Shown in pieces: positions 36,764 to 45,970 of a DNA stretch of 64,000 nucleotides (position 1 is the stretch's first letter; each line of letters opens with the position of its first letter). Made by a program: the position numbers and the translations under genes. The notes beneath the pieces were generated by a model that was not told the origin of the DNA, did no database searches, and worked only from the letters and a program-made list of their open reading frames with translations. Origin of the DNA: Proteus vulgaris (GTDB lineage Bacteria; Pseudomonadota; Gammaproteobacteria; Enterobacterales; Enterobacteriaceae); assembly GCF_033708015.1 (NCBI RefSeq), contig NZ_CP137920.1, forward strand, positions 1,612,001 to 1,676,000, given 5' to 3'.

Positions 36764-37258
36764 ATGGACAAAGAACTCAAACACCTAAAACTCAATATCA
36801 GCCAGATAGCTGCACTTTCTGGTGTCCATCGGCAAACTGCTTCCGCTCGTCTTAATCATTTAGAGCCTGTTGCAGGCAATAGCTCAAATCTAAAACTCTA
36901 CGCACTCACTGATATTTTATCTGAAATGATGAAGGCGCCAGCCCCTGTCGATAATCAGGAAATGTTACCTCAAGATCGGAAAGCGTGGTATCAGTCTGAG
37001 CGGGAGCGTTTGAAGTTTGAACAAGAAGTGGGGGAGTTATTGCCTGCCTCAGACGTTGCACGAGAATATTCAGCACTGGCTAAAGCGATGGTACAAGTGT
37101 TGGAAACGTTACCTGACATATTAGAACGTGATTGTGCATTAACACCGACAGCCGTATCTCGTGTTCAAGGTATTATTGATGATCTTCGCGACCAGATAGC
37201 ACATCAAGTCTTAAGTGATCAATCGGATGGTGAAGAGAGCGATGAGGATGAGTTATGA
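36764..37258 (+). CDS. Small terminase subunit, Nu1/DUF1441 type
   Basis: DNA-recognition subunit of the packaging enzyme. The 164 residues have an N-terminal winged HTH (LNISQIAALSGVHRQTASARL), a long helical middle (DRKAWYQSERERLKFEQE) and an acidic C-terminus (DGEESDEDEL) that probably binds the large subunit. It overlaps the large terminase start by 4 bp. Confidence 0.88.
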   Translation: MDKELKHLKLNISQIAALSGVHRQTASARLNHLEPVAGNSSNLKLYALTDILSEMMKAPAPVDNQEMLPQDRKAWYQSERERLKFEQEVGELLPASDVAREYSALAKAMVQVLETLPDILERDCALTPTAVSRVQGIIDDLRDQIAHQVLSDQSDGEESDEDEL

Positions 37259-39357
37259 CAGCAACAGTGTCAGCAACCACATTAAGAAAAAATGTGGCAC
37301 AACTCATTAAAGCACCGAGGCGAATGCCGGTTGCGGATGCTGTGGCAAAATATATGCGCGTGCCTGTGGGAGCGGGTAACTCTGTTCCTTGGGACCCAGC
37401 AGTATCCCCTTACATTGTTGAACCTATGAATTGTTTATCGTCACGGCTCTATGATGCAGTGATATTTGTGGGACCTGCGAGAACAGGAAAGACGGTCGGG
37501 TTAATTGATGGGTGGGTGATTTATAATATTGTGTGCGACCCTTCTGATGTGTTGCTGGTGCAAATGACGCAAGATAAAGCACAAGAGCACAGTAAAAAAC
37601 GGCTTTCTCGCACCTTTCGTTGTAGTCCTGAAGTCAGTAAGCAACTCAGCCCTCGTCGTAACGATAATAACGTGTTTGATAAATACTTTTTATCGGGCAG
37701 TTTTTTAAAAATGGGGTGGCCATCGATTAATGTGATGTCCTCATCTGACTTTAAATGTGTGGCACTCACCGATTATGACCGTTTTCCAGAAGACATCGAC
37801 GGTGAAGGAGATGGCTTTTCTTTAGCCTCAAAACGGACAACCACTTTTATGTCAGCGGGTATGACGCTGGTGGAAAGTTCTCCGGGGCGTGATATCACCG
37901 ATACTAAATGGAGTCGCTTATCGCCTCATGAAGCTCCGCCCACAACGGGCATTCTATCGCTCTATAATCGGGGTGATCGCCGTCGCTGGTACTGGCAATG
38001 TCCTCACTGCCATGAATATTTTCAGCCTATTTATGATGCAGTAAAAGGGTATCGTGATAATCCTGATCCCGTAGAAGCGAGCGAATCGGCGTATGTGGAA
38101 TGTCAGCACTGTTTAGGTCGTATCGAGCCCCATCAAAAACGGGATCTCAATAATAAAGGGGTGTGGTTGATTGAAGGGCAGTCCATTGATAAGCAAGGGA
38201 AGATCTCAGGCTCAGGGCGTCGTTCTCGTATTGCCTCTTTTTGGATGGAAGGGCCTGCTGCGGCTTATCAAACGTTGTCTCAGTTAGTTTATAAATTACT
38301 GACTGCAGAACAAGAATACGAATTAACCGGCAGTGAAGAAACCTTAAAAGCGGTCACGAATACAGACTGGGGTTTACCTTATTTACCGCGCACAGCACAA
38401 GAGCAACGTCGGAGCGATGAATTAATCAATCGTGTTGAAGACTTAGGCGAATTGATTGTTCCTGATGGCGTACGATTTTTGGTTGCCACAGTTGACGTAC
38501 AGGGCGGTAAAAAACGACGCTTTGTGGTTCAGGTGGTCGGTTACGGTGAAAAAGGCGAACGCTGGGTGATTGACCGCTTTGAAATCACCCAATCCCTACG
38601 TTATGACAACAACGGTGAATGCCGTCGAATTGATCCGGGCTCTTATCCTGAGGATTGGCAAGTATTAATCACGGATGTATTAGAGAAAACCTATCCATTG
38701 CAACATTATCCTCACCATGAAATGGAAATCATGATGTTGGGCGTGGACTCTGGTGGTGAAGATGGCGTTACTGATAATGCTTATAAATTTTGGCGTCGCT
38801 GTCGAAAAGAGGGATTACACCGTAAAGTGTATCTCTTTAAGGGCGACGGGCATAAACGCAGTAAGTTAATTACTAAATCATTCCCTGATAACACTAGTCG
38901 TTCTGAAAGGCGCGCCCAAGCCAAAGGGGATGTGCCTCTTTATTTACTGCAAACAGACCAACTTAAAGATCGGATCAGTTCTGCGTTATCGCGCGATACC
39001 GTCGGGCCTAATTATATTCATTTCCCTGATTGGCTGGATGAATCGTTCTATGACGAGTTGACGTATGAAGAGCGTGATGAAAAAGGGCATTGGGAAAAAC
39101 CGGGTCGAGGCGCTAATGAGGCATTTGACTTGATGGTTTACGCTCATACCTTGGTGATATTAAAAGGGTACGAGAATATTAATTGGGAAAAACCGCCTAA
39201 ATGGGCGAGATTGCCTGATGTAATGCTTTCCTCATCCCCGCCAATTGCCGATATCGCCACAGAGCCTGAAATAAAACCCTCACCCGAAATCCAAAAACAG
39301 GAAACGCCTGCCGTATCAGCATGGGCACCGGTATCAAACAGCGGAGGCTGGATATGA
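37255..39357 (+). CDS. Large terminase subunit, GpA family
   Basis: ATPase and nuclease that cuts concatemers at cos and pumps DNA into the prohead. The 700 residues are GpA-like: Walker A-like VGPARTGKT (about 77-85), CxxC pairs (CPHCHEYF, CQHCLGRI) forming a zinc site near 245-290, and a nuclease region with ATVDVQGGKKRRFVVQVVGYG (in parts: VDVQGGKK) and GVDSGGEDG. Length is somewhat above lambda A (641). The C-terminal tail is Pro-rich. Confidence 0.93.
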   Translation: MTATVSATTLRKNVAQLIKAPRRMPVADAVAKYMRVPVGAGNSVPWDPAVSPYIVEPMNCLSSRLYDAVIFVGPARTGKTVGLIDGWVIYNIVCDPSDVLLVQMTQDKAQEHSKKRLSRTFRCSPEVSKQLSPRRNDNNVFDKYFLSGSFLKMGWPSINVMSSSDFKCVALTDYDRFPEDIDGEGDGFSLASKRTTTFMSAGMTLVESSPGRDITDTKWSRLSPHEAPPTTGILSLYNRGDRRRWYWQCPHCHEYFQPIYDAVKGYRDNPDPVEASESAYVECQHCLGRIEPHQKRDLNNKGVWLIEGQSIDKQGKISGSGRRSRIASFWMEGPAAAYQTLSQLVYKLLTAEQEYELTGSEETLKAVTNTDWGLPYLPRTAQEQRRSDELINRVEDLGELIVPDGVRFLVATVDVQGGKKRRFVVQVVGYGEKGERWVIDRFEITQSLRYDNNGECRRIDPGSYPEDWQVLITDVLEKTYPLQHYPHHEMEIMMLGVDSGGEDGVTDNAYKFWRRCRKEGLHRKVYLFKGDGHKRSKLITKSFPDNTSRSERRAQAKGDVPLYLLQTDQLKDRISSALSRDTVGPNYIHFPDWLDESFYDELTYEERDEKGHWEKPGRGANEAFDLMVYAHTLVILKGYENINWEKPPKWARLPDVMLSSSPPIADIATEPEIKPSPEIQKQETPAVSAWAPVSNSGGWI

Positions 39358-39569
39358 CGAAAGAAGAAATTGAACACATGATTGAGCAATACCGTTTAGC
39401 GGAAGAGGCGGTATTAAAAGGCAAATCCATCACCTTTAATGGACAAGCCATGACAATGGAAAATCTCAACGAGATCATAAAAGGTCGTGAGCGTTGGGAA
39501 ACCCGTTTATCGGCGTTGATATCACGAAAACGAGGTAATCCGATGTATAAATTAGCGAGGTTTAGATGA
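39354..39569 (+). CDS. gpW/DUF6148-like head-tail joining protein
   Basis: Seventy-one residues from MTKEEIEHMIEQYRLAEEA (ATG 39354 overlapping the terminase TGA). Two helices flank a short hairpin (GKSITFNGQAMT), and the basic C-terminus RKRGNPMYKLARF fits the W position between terminase and portal. It stabilises the filled head. Ends in ATGA overlap with the portal gene. Confidence 0.8.
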   Translation: MTKEEIEHMIEQYRLAEEAVLKGKSITFNGQAMTMENLNEIIKGRERWETRLSALISRKRGNPMYKLARFR

Positions 39570-41056
39570 CATTATTAGACAGCGCCATTGGTTATTTCGC
39601 CCCAAACTGGCAAGCCTCACGCCTCCGCTCTCGATTACAAATTAAAGCTTATGAAGCCGTTTTACCCACTCGCACACATCCCGCTAAACGTGAAAATCGT
39701 AATGGTAACCAACTGACTCAATTTGGTGGCACATCATTACGGGAGCAAGCGCGATGGTTAGATAACAATCATGATATCTCTATCGGCATTCTCGACAAGA
39801 TGGAAGAACGCATTGTCGGGGCAAAGGGCATTATTGTTGAGCCTCAGCCCTTAGATGGCGCAGGGCAAATCCATGAAGATTTAGCGTCGCAAATTCGTCA
39901 AGCTTGGGCGGAATGGTCCGTGTTACCCGAAGTGACAGGGCAATTTAGTCGCCCTGTATTAGAACGTTTATTGGTGAGAACGTGGCTACGTGATGGTGAA
40001 GTCTTTGCTCAGCTCGTCAAAGGTAAAGCCAAGGGGTTAGATCCTCAAGCCAATATCTATTTTTGGCTCGAAGCCTTAGAGCCTGACTTTGTGCCTATTC
40101 ACATGAATATGCCAGAAAGTAAGATTATCCAAGGCATTAAGTTCAATGAGTGGGGGCGAGCCACAGGGTATCAGGTATATAAAAACCTCCCCCAATTCAG
40201 TGCCAATTTGGGGGATATCAAAACCATCGATGCTGAAAATATGTTGCACCTGAAGTTCACTCGTCGGCTTCATCAAGCGCGGGGTGTCAGTTTGTTTTCG
40301 GGGATCTTAATGCGCTTAAGTGCGTTAAAAGATTACGAAGATGCGGAATTGACCTCCGCACGTATTGCAGCTTCATTGGGGATGTACATCAAAAAAGGGG
40401 ATGCCGGCTCTTTCCCTGAAGGTGAATACGACGAAGATGAGCAACGTAATATTGATATTCAGCCGGGCATGATTTACGACGGTTTAAAGCCGGGTGAAGA
40501 AGTGGGCATGATCAAATCAGACCGCCCCAACCCTAATCTACAAACCTTTCGCAATGGGCAATTACGTGCGGTTTCTGCGGGCAGTCGGGGCAGTTATTCC
40601 AGTATCGCCCGTGACTATAACGGCACATATAGCGCTCAACGACAAGAGCTGGTGGAGTCATTTGAAGGCTATAACATTTTTCAAGACACCTTTGTGGCGG
40701 GCATTAGCCGTCCGATGTATCGCAATTGGTTAAAAATGGCGATAGCCAGTGGTGTGGTCGCCGTGCCACCTGATGTTGACCCTAAATCCCTGTTTAATGC
40801 GGTTTACAGTGGACCTGTGATGCCGTGGATTGATCCGAAAAAAGAGTCTGAGGCATGGAAAACCTTATTACGCGGTGGTGCGTCAACAGAAAGTGACTGG
40901 ATACGCGCCAAAGGGGGCAACCCTGCGGATGTGAAACGTCGTCGTAAAACCGAAATTGACGAAAATAAACGATTAGGACTGGTATTTGATACTGATCCTG
41001 CTAATGACAAAGGGGCACAAGATGCTAAACAACAAGAACCTGATAACGATGCCTAA
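39566..41056 (+). CDS. Portal protein, lambda gpB type
   Basis: Forms the dodecameric ring at the head vertex. The 496 residues match phage_portal_2 proteins: ARWLDNNHDISIGILDKMEERIVG (in parts), WLRDGEVFAQLVKG, HLKFTRRLHQARGVSLFSG and SRGSYSSIARDYNGTYSAQRQELVE (in parts: SSIARDYNGTYS). The C-terminus overlaps the start of the protease-capsid gene by 35 bp, suggesting translational coupling. Confidence 0.93.
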   Translation: MTLLDSAIGYFAPNWQASRLRSRLQIKAYEAVLPTRTHPAKRENRNGNQLTQFGGTSLREQARWLDNNHDISIGILDKMEERIVGAKGIIVEPQPLDGAGQIHEDLASQIRQAWAEWSVLPEVTGQFSRPVLERLLVRTWLRDGEVFAQLVKGKAKGLDPQANIYFWLEALEPDFVPIHMNMPESKIIQGIKFNEWGRATGYQVYKNLPQFSANLGDIKTIDAENMLHLKFTRRLHQARGVSLFSGILMRLSALKDYEDAELTSARIAASLGMYIKKGDAGSFPEGEYDEDEQRNIDIQPGMIYDGLKPGEEVGMIKSDRPNPNLQTFRNGQLRAVSAGSRGSYSSIARDYNGTYSAQRQELVESFEGYNIFQDTFVAGISRPMYRNWLKMAIASGVVAVPPDVDPKSLFNAVYSGPVMPWIDPKKESEAWKTLLRGGASTESDWIRAKGGNPADVKRRRKTEIDENKRLGLVFDTDPANDKGAQDAKQQEPDNDA

Positions 41057-43013
41057 AATGTCGGGGCCAGTAACTCAAAAAAACTGGTTTCGCATGCAAG
41101 CTAAAGAAGACCAAACTGCAGATATCTATATTTATGATGAAATTGGTGGGTGGGGAATTAGCGCAAGACGCTTTACGGAAGATTTAATTTCGCTGGGTAA
41201 TCTCAGCCATATCAATCTGCATATTCACTCGCCGGGTGGTGAGGTGTTTGATGGTATCGCCATTTATAACCAACTTAAAAACCATTCGGCAACAATCACG
41301 GTTTATATCGATGGTTTGGCCGCCTCAATGGCGTCGGTCATTGCGATGGTCGGTGACACGGTCATTATGCCGAAAAATGCCATGATGATGATCCACAAAC
41401 CGTGGGGCGTTTCATGGGGGGATGCGAATGATATGCGCGAATATGCTGACTTGCTCGACAAGTTAGAAAACGTATTAATCCCTGCTTATGTGGCGAAAAC
41501 AGGGAAAACAACCGAAGAAATTACCGCCATGTTAGAGCAGGAAACATGGCTTGATGGTGACGAGTGTGTTGAACATGGTTTCGCCGATAAAGTGATTGAG
41601 CCAGTGAAAGCAATGGCAAGTCTTACATCTAAACGAATTGAGGAATTTTCATCTATGCCAAGTGCAATTAAAAATCAAATTACCCCTAAAAACACCACGA
41701 GTCCTACACAACCTAATCCAACTCCAGTGCCAGCACCAGAGCCACAGCCTAGCGCCACCTATACGGATGAGCAAACGCGCTTAAATGGCATTAAAGATTT
41801 ATTTGCCATGTTCGGTGGTCGTCACAATGATTTGATGATCACCTGTTTAGCAGATGCGAGCTGTTCTGTTGAGAAAGCGCGGGAACAATTACTCAATACC
41901 GTTGCACAACAACAAAATCCTGAGCCATCCAATAAAGGTAATGCGCATATTTACGCAGGAAACGGCAATATTGTGGGTGACAGTGTGCGTGCCTCTGTGA
42001 TGGCGCGTGCGGGTTATCAAGATTATGAAAAAGATAACGCCTTTAATAGCATGACACTGCGTGAGTTAGCACGCGCATCACTGACGGAGCGTGGTATCGG
42101 TGTGGCTACGTATAATCCGATGCAAATGATTGGTATGGCTTTTACGCACAGCACCTCTGATTTCGGTAATATCCTGCTGGATGTCGCGAATAAAGCGATT
42201 TTGCTTGGTTGGGAAGAAAATGACGAAACCTTTGAAAAATGGACGAAAAAAGGACAACTCAGTGACTTTAAAACCGCACACCGTGTGGGATTAGGGGCAT
42301 TCCCTTCCTTACGTGAAATACGTGAAGGTGCTGAGTATAAGTATGTTACGCTCGATGATAAAGGCGAAACCATCGCGCTGGCGACCTACGGTGAGTTATT
42401 CAGTATTACCCGTCAAGCCATCATCAATGATGATATGAACATGCTGACAGATGTGCCAATGAAGTTCGGTCGTGCAGCGAAAGCCACTGTCGGTGATTTG
42501 GTGTATGCGGTGCTTATTGACAATGAAAAAATGAGCGATAAAAAAGCACTATTTAGTGCCGATCATAAAAACATGATCACCGGCGGGATGGATGTAGAAA
42601 CCATCAGTGCAGGTCGTACTGCGATGCGTCAACAAAAAGAAGGTGAACGCTCATTAAATATTCGTCCCGCGTTTATGTTGGTACCGACCACACTGGAAAC
42701 ACAAGCTATCCAAGTGGTTAAATCAGGCAGTGTGAAAGGCGCGGATGTTAATGCCAATATTATTAACCCAGTGCGTGATTTAGCGGAAATTATTGCCGAA
42801 CCTCGTTTAGATGATGCAAGCGAAAAAGATTGGTATATGGCCTCACGTCAAGGTAGCGACACCATTGAGGTGGCGTACTTAAACGGAATCGATGTGCCGT
42901 ATATTGACCAACTTGAAGGTTTTACCTCAGACGGTGTTACCACAAAAGTGCGTATTGATGCGGGTGTAGCGCCAGTTGATTATCGCGGTCTGCTGAAAGT
43001 GACGGGTAAGTAA
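41022..43013 (+). CDS. Prohead protease and major capsid protein fusion
   Basis: One 663-residue frame joins a ClpP-like head maturation protease to an HK97-fold capsid protein. Protease part (about 28-200): HIHSPGGEVFDGIAIYNQL, catalytic Ser102 in DGLAASMASVIA, His125 in MIHKPWG. A Pro-rich linker (about 215-250, PTPVPAPEPQPS) follows. The capsid part runs from about 320 to the end (TLRELARASLTERG, FGNILLDVANKAIL, LKTAHRVGLG-like DFKTAHRVGLGAFP). Self-cleavage presumably frees the capsid protein. Start at 41022 has AAAGGGG upstream; 40986 lacks one. Confidence 0.92.
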   Translation: MLNNKNLITMPKMSGPVTQKNWFRMQAKEDQTADIYIYDEIGGWGISARRFTEDLISLGNLSHINLHIHSPGGEVFDGIAIYNQLKNHSATITVYIDGLAASMASVIAMVGDTVIMPKNAMMMIHKPWGVSWGDANDMREYADLLDKLENVLIPAYVAKTGKTTEEITAMLEQETWLDGDECVEHGFADKVIEPVKAMASLTSKRIEEFSSMPSAIKNQITPKNTTSPTQPNPTPVPAPEPQPSATYTDEQTRLNGIKDLFAMFGGRHNDLMITCLADASCSVEKAREQLLNTVAQQQNPEPSNKGNAHIYAGNGNIVGDSVRASVMARAGYQDYEKDNAFNSMTLRELARASLTERGIGVATYNPMQMIGMAFTHSTSDFGNILLDVANKAILLGWEENDETFEKWTKKGQLSDFKTAHRVGLGAFPSLREIREGAEYKYVTLDDKGETIALATYGELFSITRQAIINDDMNMLTDVPMKFGRAAKATVGDLVYAVLIDNEKMSDKKALFSADHKNMITGGMDVETISAGRTAMRQQKEGERSLNIRPAFMLVPTTLETQAIQVVKSGSVKGADVNANIINPVRDLAEIIAEPRLDDASEKDWYMASRQGSDTIEVAYLNGIDVPYIDQLEGFTSDGVTTKVRIDAGVAPVDYRGLLKVTGK

Positions 43014-43042
43014 GACGTCTTTTTTCTTCGTTTTATCCTGAT

Positions 43043-43062
43043 GCCCTGATGGGCTTTTTTTA
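43043..43062 (+). terminator. Attenuating terminator after the capsid gene
   Basis: GCCC-TGAT-GGGC with seven T residues inside the morphogenesis operon, 30 bp after the capsid stop; short stem, so probably partial. Confidence 0.55.
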
Positions 43063-43101
43063 TATCTAAAATCCGGTGCTTCGGCATCGGAAGGAGTTTT
43101 T

Positions 43102-43443
43102 ATGGCTAAAAATTATGTACAACAGGGTGGCACAATTGCCGTGATTAACAGCACAAAAGAGATCATTAAAAGTGGTCAACTGGTACACGTTGGCACTATT
43201 GCTTGTGTTGCGATCACGGATATTCAACCTAGTGAGAAAGGTGATGGTTTCTCAGAAGGTGTTTTCTTACTGAACAAGAAGGCGGGAATTGCCTTAAAAG
43301 CCGGCACTACGGCATCCGTTAAAGACAATATCGTGGTGGATACAGGTGGCACACCTGCTGGTGTGGTTTGGGATGATGCGGATGCATCGAGTGAAAATGT
43401 TACGGTTAAACTCAATGTGTTCGCACCAGCGGGTACGCCATAA
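43102..43443 (+). CDS. Capsid cement/decoration protein, DUF2190 type
   Basis: A 113-residue strand-rich protein (MAKNYVQQGGTIAVINST..., IKSGQLVHVGTIACVAITDI, FLLNKKAGIALKAGTTASV in parts). DUF2190 proteins decorate and stabilise capsids, replacing lambda gpD. GGAAGGAG precedes the ATG. Position directly after the capsid gene agrees. Confidence 0.85.
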   Translation: MAKNYVQQGGTIAVINSTKEIIKSGQLVHVGTIACVAITDIQPSEKGDGFSEGVFLLNKKAGIALKAGTTASVKDNIVVDTGGTPAGVVWDDADASSENVTVKLNVFAPAGTP

Positions 43444-43454
43444 GGTAGGAAACG

Positions 43455-43727
43455 ATGAATCCATTTGAACGGTTGGTAAAAAGAATGGATAACGTGACCG
43501 AAGAACGGATGGGGATCCCCATCCGTATTAATGGTGTTTTTTATCAAGCACTCGAATCTCACTTTATCCCTGAATTGGGTCCGATGAGTGGTGATGGGGT
43601 GAGTTATGTTATTTTTTCGTCAACCTATCAACCTGACCGTAAGGATACTGTTGAAATTGATGGGAAAACTTACCAAATTACTCGATATCAAAAGTTTAAT
43701 GGTAAACCACATATTTGGATTAAATAG
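43455..43727 (+). CDS. gpFII-like head-tail connector
   Basis: Ninety residues (MNPFERLVKRMDNVTEERMG...). The pattern INGVFYQALESHFIPELGP and YQPDRKDTVEIDGKTYQITRY (in parts) resembles phage_attach (gpFII) proteins, which join the filled head to the tail. It stands in the FII position before gpZ. Compact beta-rich fold expected. Confidence 0.8.
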   Translation: MNPFERLVKRMDNVTEERMGIPIRINGVFYQALESHFIPELGPMSGDGVSYVIFSSTYQPDRKDTVEIDGKTYQITRYQKFNGKPHIWIK

Positions 43728-43736
43728 GTGGGTGAT

Positions 43737-44300
43737 ATGAAAGGATTAGAGCAAGCCATTAAAAACCTGAATAGCATTAATGATGAAATGGTACCGAAAG
43801 CAACGGCAATGGCGATCAACCGTGTTGCTCGCCGTGTCATTAGCCATAGTGTTAAACGGGTTTCAGCTGAAACCAAAGTGCCTCAACGCCTGATCCGTCA
43901 ACGTGTTCGACTTAGTCGAGCGAGCAGTCGCTATAAAACGCCTCGTGCTAGATTAGTGATAAACCGAGGTAATTTACCCGCCATTGCTTTGGGTAGTGCT
44001 CGCGTTCAACTATCAAGAAAACGAGGTAATCAGAAAGGAGCAGGGAGTGTGTTGAAAGTGGGCAAGTTTTCTTTTCCTAATGCCTTTATTCAACAGCTTG
44101 ATAATGGGCGCTGGCATATTCTTCAGCGCGTTGGGAAAAGTCGTTATCCCATCGAAGTAGTTAAAATACCCCTCGTCACACCGTTAACAACGGCTTACAC
44201 CGAAGAGTCAGAGAAGCTTATTGAATCTGATATGCCTAAAGAAATGGCATCGGCATTAAAGCAACAATTACGGCTTTATATAAAAGGGAGGGTTTGGTGA
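43737..44300 (+). CDS. Minor tail protein Z
   Basis: Tail completion/terminator-associated protein. From ATG 43737 it has 187 residues, basic (RVARRVISHSVKRVSAETKVP, in parts; RQRVRLSRASSRYKTPRAR in parts), with SFPNAFIQQLDNGRWHILQR, typical of gpZ. A GTG at 43728 is another possible start. Its TGA overlaps the gpU start. Confidence 0.85.
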   Translation: MKGLEQAIKNLNSINDEMVPKATAMAINRVARRVISHSVKRVSAETKVPQRLIRQRVRLSRASSRYKTPRARLVINRGNLPAIALGSARVQLSRKRGNQKGAGSVLKVGKFSFPNAFIQQLDNGRWHILQRVGKSRYPIEVVKIPLVTPLTTAYTEESEKLIESDMPKEMASALKQQLRLYIKGRVW

Positions 44301-44695
44301 TCAAACACACACAGATCCGACACGCAATTAAAGAGGCGATTGAGCCTCATGCCAATGGGGCGACAGTATTTGATGGTCGCCCTTTTTTTGTGGATGAAAA
44401 CGACTTCCCAGCCATTGCTGTGTATATCACCGATGCTGTTTCAACAGGTGAAAACCTCGATGAAGACAGCTGGCAAGCGATTGTTCACATAGAAGTTTTT
44501 CTCAGTGCGAATAGTCCTGATGCTGAATTAGATAAATGGGTTGAGGCTGTGATTTATCCCGCACTGACCTCCATTCCCGCACTGTCCGATCTTATCGAAA
44601 ATATGACCCCTAACGGCTACGACTACCATCGCGATGAAGAAATGGGGTTGTGGGGTTCAGTCGATCTCAATTATCAAATTAATTATTCAATGTAA
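44297..44695 (+). CDS. Tail terminator protein U
   Basis: Caps the growing tail tube and sets the head-side interface. Taken from GTG 44297 (GGGAGGG six bases upstream) it has 132 residues: [35 protein letters not shown] (in parts) and [16 protein letters not shown] one codon earlier is possible; no ATG fits. The start overlaps the gpZ stop. Confidence 0.88.
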   Translation: MIKHTQIRHAIKEAIEPHANGATVFDGRPFFVDENDFPAIAVYITDAVSTGENLDEDSWQAIVHIEVFLSANSPDAELDKWVEAVIYPALTSIPALSDLIENMTPNGYDYHRDEEMGLWGSVDLNYQINYSM

Positions 44696-44706
44696 AAGGA
44701 ATCATT

Positions 44707-45228
44707 ATGCCTACACCAAACCCATTGGCACCCGTAAAAGGTGCTGGTACTACGCTTTGGATTTATAGCGGTACCGAAGACCCATTAAAAGATCCGTTTA
44801 CTGATACGGATTGGACGCGACTGGCAAAAATTAAAGAGTTACAGCCGGGTGAAATTACCGCAGATAGTTATGACGATACCTATCTTGACGATGAAGATGC
44901 AGATTGGAAAGCGACTGCTCAGGGGGAAAAATCAGCAGGTGAAGCCAATATTACGCTGGCATGGAAGCCGGGTGAGCAAGGACAAAAAGATCTGGTTGAT
45001 TGGTTCCAACTGGGTGATGTTCGTCACTATCGCATTCGTTATCCGAATGGGGCGGTTGATATTTATCGTGGCTGGGTTAGTTCGCTTGGAAAAACAGTGC
45101 CCGCAAAAGAAGTAATCACCCGCACGATTAAGATCACTAATAGTGGTCGTCCAGCTCTTGCTGAAGAAATTAAATCAGCGTCAGAGCAAGGAAAAAGTGC
45201 GCCCGTTATTAAAAAAGACAATGAATAA
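44707..45228 (+). CDS. Major tail tube protein V
   Basis: Builds the tail tube. The 173 residues carry the gpV-N pattern: [30 protein letters not shown] (in parts) and [14 protein letters not shown], then [20 protein letters not shown]. It lacks the C-terminal Ig-like domain of lambda gpV (246 aa). GGAATC lies before the ATG. Confidence 0.9.
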   Translation: MPTPNPLAPVKGAGTTLWIYSGTEDPLKDPFTDTDWTRLAKIKELQPGEITADSYDDTYLDDEDADWKATAQGEKSAGEANITLAWKPGEQGQKDLVDWFQLGDVRHYRIRYPNGAVDIYRGWVSSLGKTVPAKEVITRTIKITNSGRPALAEEIKSASEQGKSAPVIKKDNE

Positions 45229-45239
45229 AAGGTAACAGT

Positions 45240-45629
45240 ATGTTTTTAAAGAAAAAAGAGTTTACTTATGGTGGTAATTCTGTTGCGTTATATGAATTAT
45301 CAGCACTGCAACGCATTGAATACTTTGATTTTTTAGTCGAGCAAGCAGAAAAAAACGACGATATTGAAAAAGTGGAAGGCGTTAAAAAAACCGCCCTGAT
45401 TATTCGTGCAAACACAGAATCGAATGCCTGGTTAGTGTCTCGTTCATTAGAGCACGGTGGTTCGGATGATGTTGAGCAAATTTACAATGATGTTCTTTCT
45501 ACATGGAATCCGGAAGCACTTGGTCTTGCAGCTAAAGAAGTGCTGGTGATTAGCGGGATGGCACAAGTTGAAAGCGCGGAAAATGAAAATATTCACAGTG
45601 ATGCACAGGAAGAGTCACTGGAAAAGTAG
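45240..45629 (+). CDS. Tail assembly chaperone G
   Basis: Tail chaperone that coats the tape measure with its frameshift product GT. The 129 residues have an N-terminal domain (MFLKKKEFTYGGNSVALYEL, LQRIEYFDFLVEQ) and an acidic tail before the stop at 45627. The end reads CTG GAA AAG TAG, a shift-prone site; the -1 frame continues into T. Confidence 0.88.
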   Translation: MFLKKKEFTYGGNSVALYELSALQRIEYFDFLVEQAEKNDDIEKVEGVKKTALIIRANTESNAWLVSRSLEHGGSDDVEQIYNDVLSTWNPEALGLAAKEVLVISGMAQVESAENENIHSDAQEESLEK

Positions 45630-45970
45630 TCGCCCGTGAACATCAATTTATCCTGCGCCTGTCGCATGAATTTAAACGTGCTGATTGGCGCAGGATGCTC
45701 AGCGAAATGACAGCGACTGAACTCGCTGATTGGTTACACTTCTTTAATGAAACTCCCTTCACCCTCCAACTCATTGATCATGCTTTTTCTGGACTTAACT
45801 TCACTGTCGCCAGTGTTTTTGGTGGCAGTGATAATTTATCGCCAGAGGATTTTAGCGTGTTGTTACGAAAACCCGCTGTTGATATGGACGATGAAACCAT
45901 GATGGCGGTCAGTGAAGGGATAGCGGGCGGAGTACGATATGAGCCAACAAATAGCCGATCTCACGATTAA
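45620..45970 (+). CDS. T domain of the G-T frameshift protein
   Basis: The -1 frame after gene G is open from 45620 to TAA 45970 and encodes a helical, Trp-rich domain (REHQFILRLSHEFKRADWRRM, in parts; TELADWLHFFNETPF), the usual T partner that recruits V. It has no good start of its own, so it is probably made only as GT by -1 frameshifting at GGAAAAG (45620-45626). An ATG at 45695 is the only internal one. It overlaps the H gene by 32 bp. Confidence 0.8.
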   Translation, partial: GKVVAREHQFILRLSHEFKRADWRRMLSEMTATELADWLHFFNETPFTLQLIDHAFSGLNFTVASVFGGSDNLSPEDFSVLLRKPAVDMDDETMMAVSEGIAGGVRYEPTNSRSHD

